NCBI GenBank assembly: GCA_900769285.1
Contig: CAAGGB010000147.1
Location: 1-29,314, forward strand
DNA: 29,314 nt
Direction: 5' to 3'
Source: Victivallales bacterium
Lineage (GTDB): Bacteria > Verrucomicrobiota > Lentisphaeria > Oligosphaerales > Oligosphaeraceae
Both the position numbers and the translations under genes were made by a program. Numbering within the stretch: position 1 is the stretch's first letter; each line of letters opens with the position of its first letter. Positions 1 to 6,319 of this stretch are shown here, piece after piece. The notes below the pieces were generated by a model that did no database searches, was not told where the DNA came from, and worked only from the letters and a program-made list of their open reading frames with translations.

Positions 1-157
1 CTGACAAAACCGGACTCCAACGGACAGGACATCTCCCCCACACGCCCCACCACCCCATCAACCCTCAATATAGCCCCTCCTCGCCAAAACTCACACCACC
101 GGCGCAAATTCTTTCCATACTGTCAAAAAGTTGGCAAAATATTTTTCTACCCTCCAT

Positions 158-186
158 TTGACAGACGCATGGAATGGCTATAAAAT
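158..186 (+). promoter_or_regulatory. Sigma-70-type promoter of the GH-A-like gene
   Basis: TTGACA at 158-163 is a perfect -35 box. A 17-base spacer separates it from TAAAAT at 181-186 (5 of 6 matches to TATAAT). An A/T-rich stretch at 105-150 could act as an UP element. Transcription would begin near 193. This excludes the in-frame ATG at 187 as the start codon and supports the ATG at 247. Upstream bases 1-157 hold no gene that I can see. Confidence 0.75.
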
Positions 187-246
187 ATGCGAAACGAAAG
201 GTCGATGGAATCCACAGCAGAAGAAACCAGAGAGGAGACGAAGACC

Positions 247-3200
247 ATGAGCCAATCCCTTGTCCGCCGCGCCCTCGGACTGCTGGCGCTGACCGGCGCC
301 GCCGCGCTGGGAGCCGCCGCGCCGACGGCGGCCTGCCAGCCCTTCCTGCTTCACAGCCGCACCCGGCTGCCCTCGCCGGTCGTGTCGCTGCGGACGACGC
401 TGCGGCCGCCGCTGCGCCTGGTCGTCGACGGCCGGACGCTGCCCTGCCACACGGCCCAGGACGGCACCGTGTCGTTTGTCCTGCCGGGCGTGCTGCTGCC
501 TCGCGAGCCGCGGCTGGCGCAGCTCTTCGAAGCCGCCGCGGACGCCTCGCCGGCGCTGCCGGAGCCGCCGGCGCCCCGTGACTTCGCGACGGATGTCCTC
601 GGGCGCCCCTGGACCTTCGCGGCGGACGACGGTGGCGTCACCACCTACGGCGACCAGCCGGACCACATCGGCCCGCGCACGTTCGCGGACGGCTGGATGA
701 GCATGACCGTCATGAAGCGCGACCCCTACCTCATCTGGGGCCATATGTTCGCTGCGCCGCCGCCGGACGACCTCTTCGTGCTCGACAGCAGCCTCTATGA
801 CCAGCTCGTCATCACGCTGCGCCAGGAGCGCCCCAGGCAGACCTGGGGCATCTTCGTCACCGACGACCGGGGCAGCTACTACCGGCACACCTTCACCGTC
901 GAGCCGGCCGGCGAATCCACCGTGACCCTCGACCTGCGCCAAATCTACCGTCAGCAGTGGGACGGGCGCCTGTTCCGCGCCCTGCGCCTCGACCTGCCCA
1001 AGCAGCCCGGCCTGACCGTCGGACTCAAGTCCATCCGCCTGCTCGGCAAGCCCATCGCCGGCGTCCCGCAGCCGGCCCTGACCGCCGCGCAGCGCCAGAC
1101 GCTCGCCGAGACGGCGCGCCTGGTCGCCGAGGCTCCCGCCGACGTCCCGGTCGCCGGACAGGAGACGCCCTGCCGCCTACGGCTGCTGAACGCCGCCGGA
1201 CAGCCGCTGGCCGGCCGTCCCTGCGCCTGGAGCGCCGCCCTGGAGCAGCCCGACTCCGGACAGCGGCTCGAACAGCACGGCCACGCCGTCACCGACGGCG
1301 ACGGCTGGCTGACCGCCGTTCTGAAGCTGCCGGAGCGCGCCCGCACGTGGCGCGTCGTCTGGGCGCTGTCCACCGAGACCGCGGCCTTGTCCCAGGCACA
1401 GGATCGCCTGACGCTCGACGTCCGGCCAGGCCCGCTCCAGCGCGTGGACCTCCAGTTCGAGACGCGCCTGCTGCCGCCCGGCAGCCGCGTCCGCTTCGCC
1501 CTCCAGGGGCGCGACGCCTTCGGCAACCGCGTGCCACTCAGCCTGCCGAAGCCCCACTGGCAGACGACCGGCGGCCTCACCGTCGACGGCGGCGCCCTCA
1601 GCGGCAACCCGGCCCGCGCCACCCTGACGCTGCCCGACCGCCCGCAGGTCACCTGCACGCTGAAGCTGTCCTTCGGCGACGGCCAGACGACCGCCGCCAC
1701 GCTGGTCACGCTGCCGACCCAGCCGAGGCGCGACCGCATCACCATCGGCCCGAACGGGTACCTGCTCACCCCGGACGGCAGCCTCTTCCTCCCCACCGGC
1801 GGCCTCTACGCCAACTGGCCCCACGGCCTCCCCAACCCGCAGACGACCACCATCGGCCGCACCATCGACCTCTTCCCCTGCGGCCCCCTCCCCTACCGCG
1901 AGGGCTTCCCCTGGTCCCCCGAGACGGAGGCCAAGGTCGACGAGTACCTCGAGCTCTGCGTACGCTATGGCCTCACCGCCCAGCGCCTCATGCTCCGCAA
2001 CCTCGACCTCGTCGGCAAGGTCGACGAGACGCAACTGATGGCCGTGCTGCACTTCATCGACAAGGCGTTCGCGCGGGGCATCCGCGTCAACGTCGCGCTG
2101 ATGGAGGACTACAACAAGCCGCCCTACGGCAACCTCGACGTCCTGGAGAAGATCGTCCTGCCACACTACAGCGAGGAGGAGCTGTCGACGCTGCCGCCGC
2201 ACCGCCGGCGCTTCCTCGTCGAGCGACGCCTGCTGAAGAGCGCCTACGACCGCTACCGCGACGAGGACTCCATCCGCTGCCAGGAGGACTTCCTGCGCCA
2301 GCTCATCCCGCTGCTGGCGACCCGCGAGGGCATCTTCTGCTACGAGTACGAGAACGAGATGACGCAGCAGGCGCTGCCCTACATCACGCGCCTGGCCAGG
2401 CTCATCCGCTCCCTCGACCCCCACACGCTGCTGCTGGTGAACCCGCACCCCGTCTCCTGGCCGATGCCGCTGGCCTGGCGCGACGCGCCCATCGACCTCT
2501 TCTGCGACCATCCCTACGTCTCCGGCCAGGACGGCGCCGACCGCGGAGCCGCCATCCTCCTCCGCGCCAAATGGTGCCTCGCCTCCCGCAAGACCGCCCT
2601 CACCGGCGAAGGCGGACTCTTCACCTCCTGGCGCTGGCATAGGCCCTGCGACGTCCCGCTCGACCTCTGCCTCCCCGAGGCCCGACGCGCCGCCCGCGAC
2701 CACACCTGGATGTCCCTGAGCGCCGGACTGGCCGGCACCATGCACTGGACCGTCGACCTCGCCTGCGAGCCCGAGGAGCTCGGACGACCCGCCGAAGCCC
2801 TCCGACAGCTCGGCGCCGACCTCCGGACCTTCCGCCGCCGACAGGCCGACGTCGCCCTCGTCATGCCCGACTCCAGCCAGCAGAACGCCCAGGCGCTCGA
2901 CCTCACGTTCCAGCTCCTCCAGCGCGGCGTCTCCTTCGACGCCGTCCCCGACGACGAGGCCGACGCCTACCGCGCCAGCGTCCGCGCCGACGAGACCTCG
3001 CCCGCCGTCCTGGACGCCCTCCCCGCGTTGGCGCGACCGCTCCCCGGATACCAGACCTCCGCCCTGCGCTCCGCGGACGGCCAGACGCTCATCTACCTGC
3101 GCAACACGGCTGGCGTCCATCTGCCCGCCGAGCCCTACAACGGCCCGCGCGACGTCACCCGGACCATCGCCCCCGCCCAGCCCGGCCTCACGCTCGCGCC

Positions 3201-3330
3201 CGACGTCACCTTCACGGAGGCCCGCGCCTACGACCTCGACGACGCCCGCCTCGTCACGCTCCGCCGCGACGGCCAGCGCCTTACCCTCCCCGCGCCCTCC
3301 ACCCATGACTTCGTGCTCTACCTGAAGTGA
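247..3330 (+). CDS. Large exported glycoside-hydrolase-like protein (clan GH-A TIM barrel, multidomain)
   Basis: The start is ATG 247, giving 1027 aa. A GAGGAG ribosome site lies just upstream, and the promoter fires after the in-frame ATG at 187. Residues 1-30 form a signal peptide (arginines, then Leu/Ala-rich core, then Ala-rich cleavage region); an AAC could be a poor lipobox. Residues about 100-480 look like beta-sandwich or Ig-like modules. From about 500 the protein reads as a TIM barrel: a GxF/LxPxGG-like entry strand, the motif YEYENEM with Glu704 placed as acid/base, and LTGEGGL with Glu788 placed as nucleophile. This NE...GE pairing is typical of clan GH-A (GH5, GH2 and GH42 types). 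A roughly 180-residue tail follows. The role is probably hydrolysis of a complex glycan outside the cytoplasm, but family and substrate are not assignable by eye. Leucine codon use changes from CTG-rich to CTC-rich within the gene. Confidence 0.75.
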   Translation: MSQSLVRRALGLLALTGAAALGAAAPTAACQPFLLHSRTRLPSPVVSLRTTLRPPLRLVVDGRTLPCHTAQDGTVSFVLPGVLLPREPRLAQLFEAAADASPALPEPPAPRDFATDVLGRPWTFAADDGGVTTYGDQPDHIGPRTFADGWMSMTVMKRDPYLIWGHMFAAPPPDDLFVLDSSLYDQLVITLRQERPRQTWGIFVTDDRGSYYRHTFTVEPAGESTVTLDLRQIYRQQWDGRLFRALRLDLPKQPGLTVGLKSIRLLGKPIAGVPQPALTAAQRQTLAETARLVAEAPADVPVAGQETPCRLRLLNAAGQPLAGRPCAWSAALEQPDSGQRLEQHGHAVTDGDGWLTAVLKLPERARTWRVVWALSTETAALSQAQDRLTLDVRPGPLQRVDLQFETRLLPPGSRVRFALQGRDAFGNRVPLSLPKPHWQTTGGLTVDGGALSGNPARATLTLPDRPQVTCTLKLSFGDGQTTAATLVTLPTQPRRDRITIGPNGYLLTPDGSLFLPTGGLYANWPHGLPNPQTTTIGRTIDLFPCGPLPYREGFPWSPETEAKVDEYLELCVRYGLTAQRLMLRNLDLVGKVDETQLMAVLHFIDKAFARGIRVNVALMEDYNKPPYGNLDVLEKIVLPHYSEEELSTLPPHRRRFLVERRLLKSAYDRYRDEDSIRCQEDFLRQLIPLLATREGIFCYEYENEMTQQALPYITRLARLIRSLDPHTLLLVNPHPVSWPMPLAWRDAPIDLFCDHPYVSGQDGADRGAAILLRAKWCLASRKTALTGEGGLFTSWRWHRPCDVPLDLCLPEARRAARDHTWMSLSAGLAGTMHWTVDLACEPEELGRPAEALRQLGADLRTFRRRQADVALVMPDSSQQNAQALDLTFQLLQRGVSFDAVPDDEADAYRASVRADETSPAVLDALPALARPLPGYQTSALRSADGQTLIYLRNTAGVHLPAEPYNGPRDVTRTIAPAQPGLTLAPDVTFTEARAYDLDDARLVTLRRDGQRLTLPAPSTHDFVLYLK

Positions 3331-3349
3331 CCATCATGGTCCCTACCCC

Positions 3350-3378
3350 TTGAGATTCAAGCCCTTCCGGGGTATATT
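3350..3378 (+). promoter_or_regulatory. Promoter in front of the candidate structured RNA
   Basis: TTGAGA at 3350-3355 (5 of 6) is followed by exactly 17 bases and TATATT at 3373-3378 (5 of 6). No open reading frame with a ribosome site follows on this strand before the convergent oppF end. The predicted start of transcription is near 3385, at the 5' edge of a region with strong self-complementarity. Confidence 0.55.
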
Positions 3379-3385
3379 ATTCGCT

Positions 3386-3597
3386 GGTCCGCAGGATGTT
3401 CCTGCGTCAAGCCAAAGCGCCGTCTCCGACACGTCCACCCCATCAGCCTCAAAGGATGACCCACTGCCCCATGTGCCTTCCAGCCTCCCCTTCAGGCTCG
3501 CGGGAGGGTGTGGCGGATAACTTCCAGCCCATTCGTGGGCATTGCGGAGTCCACGTCTTGGAGCTAGCGCTTCCAGACCTGATTTGTGCCCTTTTTT
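3386..3597 (+). ncRNA. Candidate structured non-coding RNA, unassigned family
   Basis: The transcript would start about 8 bases after the -10 box at 3373-3378. Visible pairings are as follows. GGTC 3386-3389 pairs with GACC 3576-3579. A local hairpin pairs CGCAGGA 3390-3396 with TCCTGCG 3400-3406. A collinear long-range helix joins AAGCGC 3415-3420 to GCGCTT 3567-3572, CTCCGA 3424-3429 to TTGGAG 3558-3563, and ACGT 3431-3434 to ACGT 3553-3556. Inside it are CAT/ATG plus CCT/AGG at 3441-3458, CCTCCC 3484-3489 with GGGAGG 3502-3507 (alternative AGCCT/AGGCT), and GCCCA-TTCG-TGGGC at 3527-3540. Six T at 3592-3597 could end it. I see none of the conserved cores of RNase P RNA, tmRNA or SRP RNA, and no clear 6S architecture. 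Reading frames here lack ribosome sites. That it is transcribed is inference. Confidence 0.45.
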
Positions 3598-3632
3598 GTG
3601 CCCTTTTGTGCCCTTTTGTGTCTTTTGTGGAC
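3583..3632 (-). repeat. A-rich intergenic repeat abutting the oppF stop codon
   Basis: Read on the minus strand it begins GTCCACAAAAGACACAAAAG and continues as near-tandem GGGCACAAAA units. Its first G is the last base of the oppF stop codon. The same opening 21 bases occur at 29226-29246, and with one change at 27548-27568. It may serve as the transcript end of the oppF unit, but no GC hairpin precedes it here, unlike at the other two copies. Confidence 0.7.
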
Positions 3633-4639
3633 TAATTCTGAGCCATGTTCTGCGGCGCGGGGCCGTTGAGGAGCCAGCAGGCCACATGATGGTCGGGGCG
3701 GTCGGGAAGGGGACGAAGCGGGGGGACGTCGCCGCGGGCGCAGCGCTCCGTGGCGTGCGGACAGCGCGGATGGAAGGGGCAGCCAGGCGGAGGGGCAGCC
3801 GGCGACGGCATCTCGCCCTTCAGGATGATGCGCTGTCCGGCGGGGCGTCCGGGCACCGGGACGGCCGACAGCAGCGCCTGCGTGTACGGATGGCACGGCG
3901 TCTCCATGACCGCCTCGACCGGTCCCAGCTCCACGATATGCCCCAGATACATCACCGCCACCTGCTGCGAGATGATGCGGACGACGCTCAGGTCGTGCGA
4001 GATGAAGATGTACGAGAGGTGATACTTGTCGCGGAGATCCAGCAGCAGGTTGATGACCTGCGCCTGCACGGAGACGTCGAGGGCGCTGACCGGCTCGTCG
4101 CAGACGAGGAGCTGCGGCTTGAGCGAGAGGGCACGGGCGATGGAGAGTCGCTGGCGCTGTCCGCCGGAGAATTCGTGCGGATAGCGGTAGAGGGCGTCGG
4201 CGTCCATGCCGACGTCGGCGAGGAGTCGTCGTGCGGCCTGCTCGGGCGTCTCGTCGTGGAGGAGACGATGGTAGCGGAGTCCCTCGGTGAGGAGTTCGAG
4301 GACGGTCAGCCGCGGATTGAGGGAGGCCTGTGGGTCCTGGAAGACCATCTGGCAGCGTCGGCGGAGATGTCGGCGGCGGCGTTCGGGGAGGGCGGTGAAG
4401 TCCTCGCCGTCGAAGAAGACGTGTCCGGAGCGGACGGGCTCGAGTCCGAGGATGGCTCGTCCGAGGGTGGTCTTGCCGCAGCCGGACTCGCCGACGAGTC
4501 CGAGCGTCTCGCCCTGTCGGAGCGTGAGGGAGACGCCGTCGACAGCGCGGACATGGGCGACGACGCGGTTGAGGATGCCCTTGCGGATGGGGAACCAGAC
4601 GCGCACGTCGCGGACTTCCAGAAAGGGCTTTTCCTGCAT
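3632..4639 (-). CDS. oppF: Oligopeptide/dipeptide ABC transporter ATP-binding protein (OppF/DppF type)
   Basis: The start is ATG 4639 behind GGAGAG, giving 335 aa, the usual size for the family; upstream in-frame sequence lies inside the neighbouring gene. Walker A is GESGCGKTT (50-58), the Q-loop is Gln101, the signature is SGGQR (158-162), Walker B is LLVCDEP (177-183) and the H-loop is His215. The C-terminal oligopeptide-transporter extension is present, with HPYTQ near 250 and four cysteines (287, 293, 300, 321) in the spacing seen in Opp/Dpp ATPases that carry an iron-sulfur cluster. It would energise peptide uptake with a second ATPase, two permeases and a binding protein, but none of those lies in this window. 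It is therefore an orphan downstream of an rRNA methyltransferase gene, 49 bases away and probably co-transcribed. OppF versus DppF cannot be told apart by sequence alone. Confidence 0.9.
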   Translation of the reverse strand: MQEKPFLEVRDVRVWFPIRKGILNRVVAHVRAVDGVSLTLRQGETLGLVGESGCGKTTLGRAILGLEPVRSGHVFFDGEDFTALPERRRRHLRRRCQMVFQDPQASLNPRLTVLELLTEGLRYHRLLHDETPEQAARRLLADVGMDADALYRYPHEFSGGQRQRLSIARALSLKPQLLVCDEPVSALDVSVQAQVINLLLDLRDKYHLSYIFISHDLSVVRIISQQVAVMYLGHIVELGPVEAVMETPCHPYTQALLSAVPVPGRPAGQRIILKGEMPSPAAPPPGCPFHPRCPHATERCARGDVPPLRPLPDRPDHHVACWLLNGPAPQNMAQN

Positions 4640-4688
4640 GGGGTTCTCTCCAGGTTCTGTGTTTTGCTGGGGGGCATCTGGCCTTCCG

Positions 4689-5474
4689 TCACGGAAGGAG
4701 TCCGCGCCGGACGGCCTCGAAGAGGAAGACGGTGGTGGCCTGGGCGACGTTGAGGGACTCGGCGTGTCCGGGCATGGGGATGGTGACGGGTGTGCCGAGG
4801 GTAGTGTCGCTAATGCCGTTGGCCTCGTTGCCGATGACGAGTCCGGCGTTGCGGAGGTCGAAGCGCTGCTCATCGAAGACGCTGACGTCGGCGGCCTCCT
4901 CGGTGCACCAGAGCCGCTGTCCACCGAGCTGGAGGAGCCGTTCGCGGGCGGCGGCGAGTGAGGGGAACCAGGCGAAGTCGAGGGCGAACTGCGCGCCCAT
5001 GCCGGCGCGGACGACCTTGGGGGCGAAGGGGTCGGCGCCGCCGCGCACGAGCCAGAGCTGCCGCAGTCCGACGGCCCAGGCGGAGCGGAGGATGGTTCCG
5101 AGGTTGCCGGGTTCGGCCACGCGGTCCAGTATCAGCGCGAAGGGCCGCGGCAGCTCGGTTGCCTCGCGGGGTGCGGGCCGCTCCAGCAGGCAGGCGACGC
5201 CCTGTGGGTTCTCCGTCTCGACCAGACGCGCGAACACCGAGGGCGAGACCACTTCCCGGCGCAGGCGTCCGACCGACGGCAACTCGAGGAACGCCCTGCC
5301 CTGCGGAGTCTCGGCGAACGCCTCGGTCAGGACGATGAGCCGTGCCCATTCGGGACGGCGCTCGACGGCCTCGCGGCAGACGCGGAGGCCGTCGGCGACG
5401 AAGTAGGGCTGCTTGCGCCGCTGGTGTCGGTCAGCGAGTGAGGCGATGAGTCGCTGTTCGCGTTCGGAGAGCAT
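4689..5474 (-). CDS. SpoU/TrmH-family RNA 2'-O-methyltransferase
   Basis: The protein has 261 aa, typical for a TrmH-type enzyme with a short N-terminal substrate-binding domain. All three SPOUT motifs are visible. Motif 1 is DRVAEPGNLGTILR (117-130) with Asn124 and Arg130. Motif 2 is GNEANGIS (215-222) with Glu217. Motif 3 is IPMPGHAESLNVAQA (232-246) with Ser240 and Asn242. These form the knotted AdoMet site. The N-terminal segment (about 10-100) fits the L30e-like domain of 23S rRNA-directed members such as RlmB or TsnR types, so the target is likely rRNA ribose, but the exact nucleotide cannot be read from sequence. It sits 26 bases downstream of the hemolysin-III gene and 49 bases upstream of oppF, all on one strand. 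The linker upstream carries GTCA-type short repeats and no clear ribosome site. Confidence 0.9.
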   Translation of the reverse strand: MLSEREQRLIASLADRHQRRKQPYFVADGLRVCREAVERRPEWARLIVLTEAFAETPQGRAFLELPSVGRLRREVVSPSVFARLVETENPQGVACLLERPAPREATELPRPFALILDRVAEPGNLGTILRSAWAVGLRQLWLVRGGADPFAPKVVRAGMGAQFALDFAWFPSLAAARERLLQLGGQRLWCTEEAADVSVFDEQRFDLRNAGLVIGNEANGISDTTLGTPVTIPMPGHAESLNVAQATTVFLFEAVRRGLLP

Positions 5475-5500
5475 GGCGAGTCCGTCCGTCAGTTAGTCAG

Positions 5501-6193
5501 TCAGTCGAGGAGGAGGAAGAAGGTGATGGCGACCCAGTGGCAGATGGAGCCGCCGAGGACGAAGACGTGCCAGACGGTGTGCATGTAGGGCACATGATCC
5601 ATGAGGAAGAAGATAATGCCGACGGTGTAGGAGAGTCCGCCGGAGATGAGGAGCCAGAGGGCGGGTGTGCTGAGAGAGGCGCAGATGTCCTGGAAGACAA
5701 AGACGACGAGCCAGCCCATGGCGATGAAGATGGGGAGGGAGATGATGTTGGCGAGGCGTCGTGGGCAGAGCATCTCCATGGTGATGCCGGCGATGGCGAG
5801 GAGCCACTCGACGCCGAAGACCGTCCAGGCCTTGGAGGAGGAGATGGTGAGGAGGACAAACGGCATGTAGGAGCCGGCGATGAGCAGGTAGATGGAGCTG
5901 TGGTCGAACAGTTGGAGACGGCTCTTCAGGCGGATGTCCGAGACCAGATGATAGAGCATGGAGGCGGTGTAGAGGATGATGAGCGTGGCACCGAAGACGG
6001 CACAGCTCGTGGTGTAGAGTGCCGTACGGTTCTGGGCGGAGAAGACGCACATCATCGTCAGGGCCACGATGCCGAACACGACGCCCACCAGATGGGTGAT
6101 GAAGTTGGCGATCTCCTCGCCACGGGAACGGTGGAACTCCTTGAGACACTGGCGGAACCAGGTCACGCGCTCGATATGCTTGGCGGTCATCAT
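5501..6193 (-). CDS. Hemolysin III / PAQR-family integral membrane protein
   Basis: The protein has 230 aa with seven apparent membrane helices. The start at 6193 is preceded by GGAGGAG eight bases away; an upstream in-frame ATG at 6265 would run through a GC hairpin and lacks a site. Family hallmarks are E..N...TH near 27-34, SMLYH ending at His82, LFDHSSIY (95-102) and HTVWHVFVLGGSICHW with His205, His209 and His219. These are the residues that bind zinc in adiponectin-receptor-like (PAQR) proteins. Members occur in bacteria as YqfA/HlyIII. Despite the name, few are known to lyse cells, and roles in membrane lipid homeostasis or ceramidase-like hydrolysis are proposed. It leads a three-gene unit with the rRNA methylase and oppF. 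Confidence 0.88.
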   Translation of the reverse strand: MMTAKHIERVTWFRQCLKEFHRSRGEEIANFITHLVGVVFGIVALTMMCVFSAQNRTALYTTSCAVFGATLIILYTASMLYHLVSDIRLKSRLQLFDHSSIYLLIAGSYMPFVLLTISSSKAWTVFGVEWLLAIAGITMEMLCPRRLANIISLPIFIAMGWLVVFVFQDICASLSTPALWLLISGGLSYTVGIIFFLMDHVPYMHTVWHVFVLGGSICHWVAITFFLLLD

Positions 6194-6206
6194 GGGCTTC
6201 TCTCCT

Positions 6207-6254
6207 CCAAGGGAAAAGGAAGGCGCGCGCCGGCCGCCTCCAGCCGGCGCGCGC
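6207..6254 (-). terminator. GC-rich 12-bp hairpin with T-rich tail after fhs
   Basis: On the plus strand, GCGCGCGCCGGC at 6223-6234 is perfectly complementary to 6243-6254, with an 8-base loop. On the minus strand, the direction of fhs transcription, the stem is followed by CTTCCTTTTCCC. That is a plausible though imperfect terminator. It ends only a few bases before the ribosome site of the next gene (hemolysin III), so it could also limit read-through into that gene. Confidence 0.5.
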
Positions 6255-6319
6255 GGGTTCATCAACAGGGAACGGGGTGCGTGGTGGCCTGACGGACGCC
6301 ACGCGGCGTCGGACGCGGC

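Noticed and set aside
187..246. Upstream in-frame ATG as start of the GH-A-like gene
   Set aside because: It overlaps the -10 box end and lies before the expected transcription start. ATG 247 has GAGGAG and leads straight into a signal peptide.
1177..3306. 709-codon minus-strand frame opposite the GH-A-like gene
   Set aside because: It is Gly/Glu/Val low-complexity antisense sequence, without start signals.
3326..3342. Small palindrome GACCATcATGGTC at the end of the GH-A-like gene as terminator
   Set aside because: The stem is short, overlaps the stop codon and has no T-run.
3343..3687. 114-codon minus-strand frame and 79-codon plus-strand frame in the oppF-downstream spacer
   Set aside because: They translate the A-rich repeat (QKTQKGTKGHKK type) and have no ribosome site or recognisable domain. 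The RNA interpretation fits better.
3542..4753. 403-codon plus-strand reading frame over oppF
   Set aside because: It is the antisense shadow of oppF, with Glu/Val/Gly-rich low-complexity composition and no ribosome site.
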